Shown here one piece after another: positions 24,754 through 33,132 of a stretch of DNA of 64,000 nt. Under the pieces are notes generated by a model. It had not been told where the DNA came from and made no database searches. It saw nothing but the letters and a program-made list of their open reading frames with translations. How positions within the stretch are numbered: the first letter of the stretch is position 1; each line of letters starts with the position of its first letter. The stretch lies in NCBI GenBank assembly GCA_943371245.1, contig CALRTY020000007.1, positions 1 through 64,000 on the forward strand, written 5' to 3'. The stretch is from UBA5018 sp947463165. GTDB taxonomy: Bacteria > Cyanobacteriota > Cyanobacteriia > PCC-6307 > Cyanobiaceae. Both the position numbers and the translations under genes were made by a program.

Positions 24754-26061
24754 TCAGCCGCCTGCCGCCCCGTAGCCCTCTAGGGTGCGCACCACCGGAT
24801 GGCTGCGGCGCCAGGTGCCGTCGTTGTATTGCAGCAACGCCAAGCGATGCAACAACTGCTGCGCTTGTTCGTCGTTGCCACCATCGGCAGGGTTGCGGTC
24901 GATCGTCTTGAGCAAGACGTAATCCGCCGGCTTGAGGAAATAGCGATAGTCGGCCGCCAGTTTTTCAATCGCCGTTTGCACCACGCTGGCATCAATCCGA
25001 TCCTCGGCCAGCTCACAGCAGAGTTTCAGCAGACGCAACAGCTCCCGTGGATGGCCGCCGCTGAACTCCACCAAGCGATCCACCTCAGCATCACTGGTAA
25101 ACAAACAACGGTCGGCTCGCAACAGCAGCAGCTGGCGCATCGTTCTCCATCCGGCTTCAAAGGGGAGGCCATCTCGCTCGTACAGCTTCATCATCGGCAA
25201 GACAATATCGGCATCGAGCTTGCCGCCGAGACGCCCGTCGTACTTCAAATGCAGCGGCGCCGTATAGATCACCAGGGTTGCGATGGCCAGCAACTGCTCC
25301 GCATCCTGCACGAAGAATTGCTGGGTATCTTCGCCGCGCATCTTGTCGGTGCCATCGATCAGAAACAGCAGCCGCTCGGCCCGAGCCTCCCGCACCAAGT
25401 GGGCCTCTGCCCTACGAATGAGCGTGTTGAAGGCCTGGGCCAGGGTGGTGAAATCATTGCGAATTTCACGCCGCCATTCACTCTTCTGGCTGGATCCGGT
25501 CTTGAAGGCGGCCGTAAACGAGGCCAAGAGCTTGATCAGGCCAGGGATCCCACCACCACCCTCGGCCACCGTCTTGAGTTCCGCACTCAACTCCTTTGTT
25601 GTGGCCTGGGTTTCCACCACGTTGCCAAACCAGCGTTGCAGGGGCTCAAGGGCCTCTGCCCCCAAAACAAAGCCGTCGCCATGGAGCCGTTCCAGCAAGG
25701 TTTCAGCCATGGCCATCAGCACTTCGGTGTACTGCAGGTTGTTGCGGTCCAACTTGGCCAACACATCCACCTCCACCACATAAAACCGCCTCGATGCGTT
25801 CAGCTGCACCGCATAACGGCGCAACTCGGTGGTCTTGCCGATGCCGATATGGCCAAAGAACAGGATGTGCTTTTCATGGGGCGCGAAGAAAGCATTGCTG
25901 GCGGGATCCCAGCCAAAATTGCGCGCCAGGCGGGTGAAGGTTTTTTCGCTGCCCCGCGCCTCCTGCGAATCCACATATCTGGGATCCTGATCGGACAACG
26001 CCTCTTCGTACTCAATTTTTTGCAGTACTTCGAGCAGGTGGCTTGGGGGTTGATAATCCAT
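24754..26061 (-). CDS. STAND/AAA-type P-loop ATPase
   Basis: The 435-residue protein has Walker A GHIGIGKTT at residues 70-78, Walker B RLLFLIDGTDKM near residue 229, and GGHPRELLRLLKL near residue 335. The last corresponds to the GxP motif of STAND NTPases. A winged-helix-like segment would follow. No transmembrane helix or effector domain is visible. It starts 33 bases after the stomatin stop and ends 18 bases before the TPR gene, so three genes may form one transcript. Switch-like ATPases with separate TPR partners are plausible phage-sensing modules, but a housekeeping role cannot be excluded. Confidence 0.85.
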   Translation of the reverse strand: MDYQPPSHLLEVLQKIEYEEALSDQDPRYVDSQEARGSEKTFTRLARNFGWDPASNAFFAPHEKHILFFGHIGIGKTTELRRYAVQLNASRRFYVVEVDVLAKLDRNNLQYTEVLMAMAETLLERLHGDGFVLGAEALEPLQRWFGNVVETQATTKELSAELKTVAEGGGGIPGLIKLLASFTAAFKTGSSQKSEWRREIRNDFTTLAQAFNTLIRRAEAHLVREARAERLLFLIDGTDKMRGEDTQQFFVQDAEQLLAIATLVIYTAPLHLKYDGRLGGKLDADIVLPMMKLYERDGLPFEAGWRTMRQLLLLRADRCLFTSDAEVDRLVEFSGGHPRELLRLLKLCCELAEDRIDASVVQTAIEKLAADYRYFLKPADYVLLKTIDRNPADGGNDEQAQQLLHRLALLQYNDGTWRRSHPVVRTLEGYGAAGG

Positions 26062-26094
26062 CGATCGCGTCCACCAAAAGCAGACTAATTGGGC

Positions 26095-27003
26095 TCAGCC
26101 CTTCTCCTGCAAGCCCTTCAGGGCCGCCAGCAGGCTGGCCGGGCTCTGGGGATCCACCATCAGCACGCTGCCGGCGGGGGCATTCACCAACTTCTCGCCC
26201 ATGGCCATCCAGTCCTTGGCCAGCAGCAGCCTGAGGCTCTCGGCCGCGGCTGGGTGGGCTTCGATCACCGTCGCCAGCTGCTTGGCCGCCGCGGCCCGCG
26301 CCTCGGCCAGCAGCAACTGCTGCTTGGCCTGGGCGTCGGCCTCCAGCAGCAGGGCCTCCTGCTTGGCCTTGGCATCGAGCACCAGGGCCTCGGCCCGACC
26401 CCGGGCCGCATTCACCTGGGATTCCCTCTCCCCCTCGGAGCGGAGCACCGCCGCCCGCTTCTCCCGCTCGGCGGTCATCTGCTGCTCCATCGCCTGCTGC
26501 ACCCCCTTGGTGGGCTTGATGTCCCGCATCTCCACCCGGGTCACCTTCACGCCCCAGGGGTCGGTGGCCTGGTCCAGTTCCTGCAGCAGCACCTCATTCA
26601 CCTCGGAGCGGGTGGTGAAGGTTTGATCGAGATCCAGCTTGCCCATCTCGGCGCGGATCTGGGTGAGCACCAGGTTCACCATCGCCGCCTGCAGGTTGTC
26701 GACGGCGTAGTAGGCGCGGGCGTGTTCCAGCAACTGCCAGTACACCACCGCATCCACCTCGATCGAAACGTTGTCGCGAGTGATGCATTGCTGGGGCGGG
26801 ATGTCGAGCACCCGCTCCTTGAGCGATTCGTGGCTCACCACCCGCTCCAGCCCCGGAATCACCAGGGAGAGGCCGGGGGAGAGCTGGCGGTTGTACTTGC
26901 CAAGCCGCTCCACCAGCATCGAGCGGCTGCTGCTGGTCACCTTCACGCCCCTGATACCGAGCGCCGCCAGCACCACCAACACCGGCACAAAAAGCGCTTC
27001 CAT
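26095..27003 (-). CDS. stomatin/prohibitin (SPFH) family protein
   Basis: The 302-residue protein begins with a hydrophobic segment (LFVPVLVVLAALGI) that inserts in the membrane. The SPFH/band 7 domain follows: SRSMLVERLGKYNRQLSPGL, IPPQQCITRDNVSIEVDAVV, DQATDPWGVKVTRVEMRDI. A long Ala/Glu/Lys coiled coil (residues 180-260) is next, as in other stomatins. Stomatins form oligomeric scaffolds in membranes and commonly pair with NfeD proteins, and here an NfeD-like gene lies divergently at 27150. The ATPase/TPR pair follows in the same direction. Confidence 0.93.
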   Translation of the reverse strand: MEALFVPVLVVLAALGIRGVKVTSSSRSMLVERLGKYNRQLSPGLSLVIPGLERVVSHESLKERVLDIPPQQCITRDNVSIEVDAVVYWQLLEHARAYYAVDNLQAAMVNLVLTQIRAEMGKLDLDQTFTTRSEVNEVLLQELDQATDPWGVKVTRVEMRDIKPTKGVQQAMEQQMTAEREKRAAVLRSEGERESQVNAARGRAEALVLDAKAKQEALLLEADAQAKQQLLLAEARAAAAKQLATVIEAHPAAAESLRLLLAKDWMAMGEKLVNAPAGSVLMVDPQSPASLLAALKGLQEKG

Positions 27004-27149
27004 CCCTGGATCACCACTTGCCGAACCTTAGGCAGGGCCGTCAATGCCCACCGACACCTGCCCACCGCCTGCTGGCCGCCATGGGCTTGATTCTTATTTG
27101 CCAAACCAGGGGCAGGATGGGGCGGTTCCACCGCCTGGGCCCCACTTAG

Positions 27150-27614
27150 ATGCCACCCCTCCTCTGGCTTGGGCTGGCGGGCCTGCTGCTGACAGCGGTG
27201 CTGATCGGTGTGGACAACGACGGCCTGCTGCTGGTGGGCGGGCTGGCGGGCCTGGTGCTGGCTCTGCTCAGCGGCAGCGCACCGCTGCTGCCGGTAGGGG
27301 GGCAGCTGCTGGTGTTCGCCGCGCTGGTGGCGGTTGCCTACAGCCTGGTGCGGCGCTGGTCGATGGCCAGGGGTGAGCGGGCGATTCCACCGGCGGCCGG
27401 CGCGGAGCTGGCGGAGGTGATCACGGCCTTCGACCAGCGCGGCGAGGGCCGGGTGCGCTGGCAGGGCCAGAGCTGGGCAGCCCGCAACCTGGAGCCAGGC
27501 CGGCCCCTGATCAGCGGCAGCGCTGTAATCGTGATGGGCCGCGAGGGCACCCGTCTGCAGGTGTTACCCCATGGCGACCTGTTACCCCGAGGGGACAGCC
27601 GCTCTAGCAGCTAA
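27150..27614 (+). CDS. NfeD-like membrane protein
   Basis: The 154-residue product has a hydrophobic N-terminal half with about three membrane segments (LLWLGLAGLLLTAVLIGV, LVGGLAGLVLALLSG, LLVFAALVAVAYSLV). The C-terminal half is a small OB-fold-like domain (GEGRVRWQGQSWAARNLEPG, SAVIVMGREGTRLQVLP) typical of NfeD-like proteins. These bind stomatins, and this gene is divergently arranged with a stomatin gene 146 bases away. The start is the ATG at 27150. Confidence 0.85.
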   Translation: MPPLLWLGLAGLLLTAVLIGVDNDGLLLVGGLAGLVLALLSGSAPLLPVGGQLLVFAALVAVAYSLVRRWSMARGERAIPPAAGAELAEVITAFDQRGEGRVRWQGQSWAARNLEPGRPLISGSAVIVMGREGTRLQVLPHGDLLPRGDSRSSS

Positions 27615-27661
27615 CGACCCCACTTCAGCTAGCAAGCTGATCCCGCCAGCTAACTGATCCC

Positions 27662-28174
27662 TCAGTCGAAGAACATCAGGCTCACCACCTTGCCCATGTC
27701 CTCGGCGATGCGGCAGCTGGCCAGCAGCGTTTCGCTGTCATGGAAGGCGTAGCAGATCAATTGATCGCAGCGGTTGATGATGTCCTGGTTGCAGAGGCTG
27801 CTGGCCATCGGCAGGGGCATTTCATCGTGCTCTGGCTTCTCCACCAGGTGCAACACCTGCTCCAGCTGCTCGCGGGATTCGCCCGGCTGACGATCGAGGC
27901 TCTGGGGTAGCAGCACGGTGAGCTGGCCAGGGGCCACCTCCAACACACTGCGAATCACGGCGGAATTCACCCCCTGGGAGCCGGAGGTGATCAGGCGATG
28001 CCCCTCCTGGGCCAGGGAGCGGGCCACCAGTTCCACCAGATGCAGCGACACCACGGGCACGTGGCGGCTGCCCAGGATGGCGATGCGACGCTGGCTGCGG
28101 TCCTGGAGCATGGCCAGCTCCTGGGCAAGGGTATCGATGCGATCGATATTCAAAAAATCCAGGGACCGCGTCAC
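27662..28174 (-). CDS. DprA/Smf-like Rossmann-fold protein (cyanobacterial short form)
   Basis: The 170-residue protein has the DprA-type motif IAILGSRHVPVVSLHLVE and HRLITSGSQGVNSAVIRS, a nucleotide/DNA-binding Rossmann variant. Cyanobacterial short forms are often annotated as DNA recombination-mediator protein A. It lacks the helical N-domain and winged-helix C-domain of full DprA. The start is a GTG at 28174. Possible roles are DNA processing or nucleotide binding; direct evidence is absent. Confidence 0.8.
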   Translation of the reverse strand: MTRSLDFLNIDRIDTLAQELAMLQDRSQRRIAILGSRHVPVVSLHLVELVARSLAQEGHRLITSGSQGVNSAVIRSVLEVAPGQLTVLLPQSLDRQPGESREQLEQVLHLVEKPEHDEMPLPMASSLCNQDIINRCDQLICYAFHDSETLLASCRIAEDMGKVVSLMFFD

Positions 28175-28234
28175 CAGTAGCCCACCGCCTGCCCCGCGAA
28201 GCTAGCAGTGTTGCCGGGAACACCGGGGCTCCGG

Positions 28235-29365
28235 TCAGCCAGGCAGGCCCATGCGGGCGAACAGGGGGCTGAAATCACAGGATTCCTCCACCAGTCGCAG
28301 CGCATAGGTGGCCTTCACCGATTCGTGGATGCCCACATTGCCGAAGGCGTGTTCGATCAACTCCACAGTGGTGAGGGTGTCGTGATCCACCTTCAACAGC
28401 GGTACATCGAGCTCCTCAGCGCGATTCAGCAGTTGCGGCAGCGGTTCTCCCGCACCGGTGAGGATCAAGCACTGGGTGGAGGCCTCCAGGGCCGCCAGCT
28501 GGATGTCGGTGCGATCGGCGCCGGTGACCACGGCCATGTTGCGGCGGCGGCGGAAGAACTCCATGGCGGCGTTGACGTTCATCGCCCCGATCGAGAGCGT
28601 TTCCACCAGCAGATCGAGCCGATCGCGGCAACAGAGCACCCGGGCATCAAGGCGGCGAGCCAGCTCCGCCACCGTGACGCTGCGCAGCAGGGGGCTGCGG
28701 GGCATCACCCCCAACACGGGCAAACCAAGCCGCTCCAGGGCAGGCGCCACCTGCTCGCGCAGGGCCGGCACAGCATCGGGCTCCACCGCGTTCAGCACCA
28801 CGCCCAGCAGCAGGTCCCCCAACTGATCGCGGGCGGCCAGCAGCGGGTCGAGGCTACGGCTGTCGCGCCAGGGGTGCACCAGCAGCACCGGCGCCTGCAA
28901 GCCCTGGGCCAGTTGGGGCAAGCTGAGGCCATAGAGGAGTCCCTCCTGGAGGCTGCCACCGGCCTCCAGCAGGGCCACAGCGTCGCCGTCCGCCTGCAGT
29001 TGCTGGCGCAGGGCCTCAAAGCCGCCGCCGGGCTGCAGATTGCCGGCCAGCAGCCGCCGCTCCGCCGAGGCCCGATCGAGCACATCCACCGAGGGCAGCA
29101 ACTGGCTGGCGGGGAGACCCAGGGTGGCACCGACAAAGTTCACATCGGCATCCAGGGGCAATACATCCAGGGCCAATGCATCCAATGCCAATGCATCGGC
29201 GGGGGCGCCGGCAGCGGCGGCAACGCCGGCCTCGAGATCGGCGGCCAGGGGTTTGCCAAAAAGCAGCTTCACCCCACGCCTGAGCAGCTGACGCCCCAGT
29301 CCCAGCACCACCGCTGACTTGCCGCCAAAGGGAACACAGGAACCAACCAACAGGATGGGGGCCAT
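28235..29365 (-). CDS. BioD-like/DRTGG phosphotransacetylase-family protein
   Basis: The 376-residue protein begins with a P-loop of the BioD type (LLVGSCVPFGGKSAVVLGLG). A DRTGG domain follows from about residue 220 (VLGVMPRSPLLRSVTVAELA, VETLSIGAMNVNAAMEFF, RNMAVVTGADRTDIQLAALE). This is the N-terminal architecture of the long Pta class without the catalytic acetyltransferase domain, a form common in cyanobacteria. It probably acts as a regulatory or CoA/ATP-binding protein, not as a phosphotransacetylase. An Ala/Leu/Asp insertion (PADALALDALALDVLPLDA) is encoded by short repeats. Its ATG overlaps the upstream stop as ATGA. Confidence 0.85.
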   Translation of the reverse strand: MAPILLVGSCVPFGGKSAVVLGLGRQLLRRGVKLLFGKPLAADLEAGVAAAAGAPADALALDALALDVLPLDADVNFVGATLGLPASQLLPSVDVLDRASAERRLLAGNLQPGGGFEALRQQLQADGDAVALLEAGGSLQEGLLYGLSLPQLAQGLQAPVLLVHPWRDSRSLDPLLAARDQLGDLLLGVVLNAVEPDAVPALREQVAPALERLGLPVLGVMPRSPLLRSVTVAELARRLDARVLCCRDRLDLLVETLSIGAMNVNAAMEFFRRRRNMAVVTGADRTDIQLAALEASTQCLILTGAGEPLPQLLNRAEELDVPLLKVDHDTLTTVELIEHAFGNVGIHESVKATYALRLVEESCDFSPLFARMGLPG

Positions 29366-29754
29366 CAATCCACCTGATCGGGGTTGCCATTGGCCAGCCA
29401 ATCTAGGCATCGTTCCTCCAGCAGCCAGGGCCAAAACTCCTCCGGCAACGCCTGGCTGCGGCCATCCATCAGCCAGCGAATCAGCTGGTGGCAGGGCACC
29501 TGGAAGCTGTATCGAATCGCCGGCATGGTCGGGAAACTGAGCTGACAGCTGGCCGGATCCTGGGGGGCGCGCTCGCCGCTCCAGATCAGCTCGAACACAT
29601 GGCTGGAGCCATCTTCCAAGGGGCGGACGCCGCGCAGGCCGCCCTGGCCATGGAGGGCCAGGGCGGTGGCCAGATCTTGCTGCCGCTCTACGCCACCGCA
29701 GTAGGGCGCGAACAGGGGAACCAGGGCAATCACAGGGTTGCCAATGTCCATCAT
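29365..29754 (-). CDS. conserved-looking cyanobacterial hypothetical protein
   Basis: The 129-residue protein has a well-formed composition: IGNPVIALVPLFAPYCGGVE, FQVPCHQLIRWLMDGRSQAL, EEFWPWLLEERCLDWLANG. No known domain or membrane segment is recognised. Tandem ATGs at 29754 and 29751 offer two starts. Its stop overlaps the start of the DRTGG gene (ATGA), which implies translational coupling and a shared pathway with that protein. Confidence 0.75.
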   Translation of the reverse strand: MMDIGNPVIALVPLFAPYCGGVERQQDLATALALHGQGGLRGVRPLEDGSSHVFELIWSGERAPQDPASCQLSFPTMPAIRYSFQVPCHQLIRWLMDGRSQALPEEFWPWLLEERCLDWLANGNPDQVD

Positions 29755-29816
29755 CTAGAACCTGCCCGATCCATCACCCAAGATTGCCCCCTGGCTTTGG
29801 GCCACGCCAACCGTTA

Positions 29817-30566
29817 ATGCCTGAACTCGACAGCTCAACCATCAACCCACCGCTAAACCCACCGCTCACCGTGGCGATCACCGGGGCCAGCGGCGCCCTG
29901 GGCCAGGCCCTGCTGCGCCAATGGCATCGCCGCGGAGCCCAGCTGATCGCCCTCAGCAGCGGCGATCGCCCCCTGGTGCTTGCCGACGCCAACGGCGAGC
30001 CAATCCCCCTGCGCCAGGTGCGCTGGCGGCTGGGCGCGGAAGCCGAGCTGGCCGAGCTGCTAACCGAAGTAGACCTGCTGGTGCTGAACCACGGCATCAA
30101 TGTGCATGGCCAGCGCAGTCTTGGGGCCACCGAGTTGTCCCTGGAGGTAAATGCCCTGAGCAGCTGGCGGCTGCTGGAGCTGTTCGCCCAGCAGAGCGGC
30201 GGGCGGCCAGCCCAGCGGCGGCGCCCGGAGCTGTGGGTGAACACCTCGGAGGCCGAAATCGAGCCGGCCTTCAGCCCGCTCTATGAGATCAGCAAAAGGC
30301 TGCTGGGCCAGCTACTGAGCCTGCGAGCCCTGGATTTAGGCAAGCAGCTGTGCATCCGCCGGCTGGTGCTGGGACCCTTTCGCTCGGCACTCAACCCGGT
30401 GGGCCTGATGGACGCCGACTTCGTGGCGGGTCAAATCCTGTGGCAAGCATCCCTGGGCCTGAAACTGATCCTGGTGAGCCCCAATCCCCTGGTCTACGCA
30501 TTGATGCCCATGACCCTGCTTGGCCGCTGGCTGTACGCCCGACTACTCACCAAAGCAGATAGCTGA
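29817..30566 (+). CDS. short-chain dehydrogenase/reductase
   Basis: The 249-residue protein has the SDR cofactor motif AITGASGALGQALLRQWH (TGxxxGxG near residues 22-29), the NHGIN stretch matching the NNAG position, and a YEISK active site (Tyr-x-x-x-Lys) near residue 160. ALMPMTLLGRWLYARLLT near the end may contact membrane. Substrate unknown. I start at the ATG 29817; an upstream TTG adds 11 unlikely residues. Confidence 0.85.
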   Translation: MPELDSSTINPPLNPPLTVAITGASGALGQALLRQWHRRGAQLIALSSGDRPLVLADANGEPIPLRQVRWRLGAEAELAELLTEVDLLVLNHGINVHGQRSLGATELSLEVNALSSWRLLELFAQQSGGRPAQRRRPELWVNTSEAEIEPAFSPLYEISKRLLGQLLSLRALDLGKQLCIRRLVLGPFRSALNPVGLMDADFVAGQILWQASLGLKLILVSPNPLVYALMPMTLLGRWLYARLLTKADS

Positions 30567-30634
30567 TTCAGTCCAACAACTGATGCGACCCATCGGCTGA
30601 CATCGCCGGCCATTTAGATACCACTGCCGACTTA

Positions 30635-30756
30635 AACACGCGACCATTGAAAATAAGCGGCCGGCTTGGGATAAGCGGCTGGCTTGAGGCAAGCGGCCAC
30701 CTTAAAAGTCGCGATCGGTTTGGAAGTCGCAGCTGGCTTAGAAGTCGCGATCGGTG
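30635..30756. repeat. tandem repeats derived in part from the map 3' end
   Basis: Degenerate units of about 18 bases run from about 30635 into the map stop codon. CTTAAAAGTCGCGATCGGTT at 30701-30720 is an 18/20 match to 30737-30756, which spans the map stop codon and last codons; a weaker copy lies between. Upstream units (AAGCGGCTGGCTTGAGGC style) are more diverged. Confidence 0.85.
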
Positions 30757-31640
30757 AGGATCTCGCAGCCGTCGCTGGTGACGGCGATCGTGTGCTCCCA
30801 CTGGGCGGAGAAGCCGCCATCGACCGTGACCACGGTCCAGCGATCGGCGAGGGTGCGACAGGCCTTGCTGCCGGAATTGAGAATTGGCTCCACCGCCAGG
30901 GTCATGCCGGCCCGCAGCTTGATGTTGGGCAGGTCGCGGGTGCGGAAGTTGAACACCGAGGGCTCTTCGTGCAGGTTGCGGCCAACGCCGTGGCCCGTGT
31001 AGTCCTCCACCACCGCGAAGCCATGGGCCTCCACATGGTCTTGAACGGCGCCGGCGATGTCGAGCAGGCTGTTGCCGGCCTTGATCTGGCGCAGGCCCTG
31101 CATGAGCGATTCCTGGGCCACTTTGGCCAGCTGGCGAGCCGACTCCGGGGTTTGCTCACCGACGCAGATGGTGATGCAGCTGTCGCCGTGATAGCCGTCG
31201 AAATAGGCGCCGGTATCCACCTTGAGCAGGTCGCCGGCCTGAATCAGCCGCTTGTCGCTGGGGATGCCATGCACCACCTCGTTATTGATCGAAGCGCAGA
31301 TGCTGGCCGGGAAGCCGTGGTAGCCCTTGAAACTGGGCACAGCCCCGAGCTCCCGGATGCGGCGCTCGGCGTAGCGATCCAGATCGCCGGTGCTCATCCC
31401 CGGCGCCGCCAGCTGCTCGATCTCCCGCAGCACAGTGGCAACGATGCGACTGGCGCGGCGCATGATCTCCAGCTCGCGGGCCGACTTGATCTCCACGCCG
31501 CGACGCCCCTTCTGAATTCGGGGTCCGAGCTCCAGAACGGCGCTTTTGTTGGCCGTTAGGCCCCCCTTGCCGGCCTGGCGCTCGTCTTTGCCAGGGCGGG
31601 CGCCCTTGCTGTTGGCCAGCAGGTCGGCGAACAGATTCAT
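30738..31640 (-). CDS. map: methionine aminopeptidase, type I, with N-terminal extension
   Basis: The 300-residue protein removes the initiator methionine from nascent chains. Metal-binding and catalytic elements are visible: KVDTGAYFDGYHGDS (two Asp), YTGHGVGRNLHEEP (His), AVEPI (Glu) and QWEHTIAV (Glu). KGYHGFPASICASINNEVVHG is the substrate-pocket block. The N-terminal 45 residues (basic, Gly/Lys/Arg-rich) go beyond the minimal type I enzyme. The last codons and stop lie within a tandem-repeat block that continues downstream. Confidence 0.95.
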   Translation of the reverse strand: MNLFADLLANSKGARPGKDERQAGKGGLTANKSAVLELGPRIQKGRRGVEIKSARELEIMRRASRIVATVLREIEQLAAPGMSTGDLDRYAERRIRELGAVPSFKGYHGFPASICASINNEVVHGIPSDKRLIQAGDLLKVDTGAYFDGYHGDSCITICVGEQTPESARQLAKVAQESLMQGLRQIKAGNSLLDIAGAVQDHVEAHGFAVVEDYTGHGVGRNLHEEPSVFNFRTRDLPNIKLRAGMTLAVEPILNSGSKACRTLADRWTVVTVDGGFSAQWEHTIAVTSDGCEILTDRDF

Positions 31641-31703
31641 AGGAAACGCACCGGCCGCTGGGCTTCAAGTAATCAATACATTCTTAGAGGATCTCGTGGT
31701 GCC

Positions 31704-32036
31704 ATGGCGATTCCCAACTCCCTGTTGGTCTCGCTGCGCCGCGCCCATGGCGGCCTGGCACCCCTGGTGGCGCTGCCCCTGGCGATCACCGTGCTCAGCG
31801 GCACCGGTTACCGACTGTTGCGGGATTGGGGCGGCCTGGATCGGGACCAGGCCCATTGGCTGATGGCGCTGCACGAGGGCGAGTGGCTGCGCCCCTGGTT
31901 CGGAGCCCATGGCGAAACCCTCTACGTGGCCCTGAATGGCGCCGGACTGCTCTGGATGCTGGCCAGCGGCGCGGGGATGGCCCTGGATCGACTGAAGCGC
32001 CAATGGGGAAGGGGCGGCAGGGAGGGGGGTGGTTGA
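31704..32036 (+). CDS. small PepSY-type membrane protein
   Basis: The 110-residue protein has two hydrophobic segments (PLVALPLAITVLSGTGYRLL and TLYVALNGAGLLWMLASGAG) joined by a loop HWLMALHEGEWL. The pattern RRAHGGLAPLVALPL and the loop match cyanobacterial PepSY-associated transmembrane proteins. The C-terminus is basic and Gly-rich. It lies 45 bases upstream of rplS. Confidence 0.75.
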   Translation: MAIPNSLLVSLRRAHGGLAPLVALPLAITVLSGTGYRLLRDWGGLDRDQAHWLMALHEGEWLRPWFGAHGETLYVALNGAGLLWMLASGAGMALDRLKRQWGRGGREGGG

Positions 32037-32080
32037 GCCGGTACACTGGTGGTTTGGCCGGACACGCGAGAACCCAGGTG

Positions 32081-32539
32081 ATGGCAGCGGACAGCACAGA
32101 CGAAAACACAGGCAGCGCCAGCGCCGCTGAAACCACCAGCTCTCCCGAGCCTGCAAGCGGCGCTTCTGCCAGCAAAGGCAAGCTCAAGGGCCGCGAGCTG
32201 ATCCTCGCCTTCGAGGCGGAGCAGCTGAAGAGCGACCTGCCCCAGATCTATGTAGGCGACACTGTCAAAGTGGGCGTACTGATCCGCGAGGGCAGCAAAG
32301 AGCGCGTACAGCCCTACGAAGGGGTGGTGATCGCCAAGCGCCACGGCGGTCTCAACGAGACCATCACCGTGCGCCGCATCTTCCAAGGTGTCGGCGTGGA
32401 GCGGGTGTTCATGCTTCACAGCCCCCAGGTGGCTTCTGTGAAGGTTGAGCGACGCGGTAAAGTGCGTCGGGCGAAGCTCTTCTATCTGCGTGACCGCGTG
32501 GGTAAAGCCACACGGGTGAAGCAACGCTTCGATCGCTGA
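32081..32539 (+). CDS. rplS: 50S ribosomal protein L19
   Basis: The 152-residue protein contains the L19 core: DLPQIYVGDTVKVGVLIREG, RVQPYEGVVIAKRHGGLNET, VRRIFQGVGVERVFMLHSP and RAKLFYLRDRVGKATRVKQR. An Ala/Ser/Thr-rich acidic extension of about 40 residues precedes it, longer than in Escherichia coli (115 residues in total). L19 lies at the 30S-50S interface. It is followed by tRNA-Trp. Confidence 0.95.
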   Translation: MAADSTDENTGSASAAETTSSPEPASGASASKGKLKGRELILAFEAEQLKSDLPQIYVGDTVKVGVLIREGSKERVQPYEGVVIAKRHGGLNETITVRRIFQGVGVERVFMLHSPQVASVKVERRGKVRRAKLFYLRDRVGKATRVKQRFDR

Positions 32540-32575
32540 GGCGCAAGCTTCTAATTTTATGGGGACATCGGCCCT

Positions 32576-32648
32576 GCGCCGTTAGTTCAGTTGGTAGAAC
32601 GCAGGTCTCCAAAACCTGATGCCGGGGGTTCAAGTCCTCCACGGCGCG
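32576..32648 (+). tRNA. trnW: tRNA-Trp (CCA)
   Basis: The acceptor GCGCCGT pairs with ACGGCGC. The anticodon arm CAGGTCTCCAAAACCTG presents CCA, and the T arm contains GGTTCAAGTCC. The 3' CCA is not encoded. Length 73 with discriminator G. Confidence 0.97.
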
Positions 32649-32684
32649 TTCGATGTCCCCCCTTGTTGTTTCCTGGTTCCGAAG

Positions 32685-32873
32685 ATGGAGTTGGATCTGC
32701 AACCTGGTGACGTGGTCAAGGTGCTCGAATCCGCTGCTCTAGGTTGGGTTCGCGCACGGGTTATCCGCGTCAAATCAGGCGGTCGCGTTGTCGTGCAAAG
32801 CGACCAAGGTCGTGAATTCACAGCCCGGGGCAATCAGGTGCGCCTGATCGAACCGGCCGGTTTTCGGCCTTGA
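32685..32873 (+). CDS. hcp: hyperconserved protein Hcp of picocyanobacteria (62 residues)
   Basis: The protein begins MELDLQPGDVVKVLESAALG and ends RGNQVRLIEPAGFRP. I recognise this as the 62-residue hyperconserved protein reported as almost invariant across Prochlorococcus and marine Synechococcus. It has a KOW/SH3-like small beta-barrel look and was linked to ribosome-associated functions. Its genomic place between tRNA-Trp and tRNA-Asp, near rplS and gltX, is as in those genomes. The start is the ATG at 32685. Confidence 0.93.
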   Translation: MELDLQPGDVVKVLESAALGWVRARVIRVKSGGRVVVQSDQGREFTARGNQVRLIEPAGFRP

Positions 32874-32925
32874 TCCGCTGGCGAGCTCGATCACAACCAA
32901 GACACCTCGCCCAGGGGTTCAAGAG

Positions 32926-32955
32926 TTGACGATCGGGCCCGCCATCGTGGATACT
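32926..32955 (+). promoter_or_regulatory. likely sigma-70 promoter upstream of tRNA-Asp
   Basis: TTGACG at 32926-32931 and GATACT at 32950-32955 are separated by 18 bases, a near-consensus pair. It would start a transcript about 170 bases before tRNA-Asp, through a leader with short repeats of the GGTTGATT(T/A)A kind. It could drive tRNA-Asp and gltX together. Confidence 0.6.
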
Positions 32956-33132
32956 TTTGAGGTCGTCGGTGTGGTTGGCAACAACTTCCCTACGAGCCTT
33001 AAAAACGAAGCTTCAAAATGAAGTTTCACCTCGGACGATTAATTCACCAGCACCAGGTGGTTGATTTACGAGCATCGGTTGATTAATTCACCGATAGTAG
33101 CCTAAATGGCAAGGTAGCCTCACTGGCTTCTT

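Noticed and set aside
24799..26088. 429-codon plus-strand frame opposite the STAND ATPase
   Set aside because: The antisense of a GC-rich gene; its text is rich in Gln/His/Leu with no domain, whereas the minus strand has Walker motifs.
26089..27090. 333-codon plus-strand frame opposite the stomatin gene
   Set aside because: His/Leu/Gly-rich shadow sequence; stomatin on the other strand is unmistakable.
28208..29317. 369-codon plus-strand frame opposite the DRTGG gene
   Set aside because: Gln/His-rich shadow with no family resemblance.
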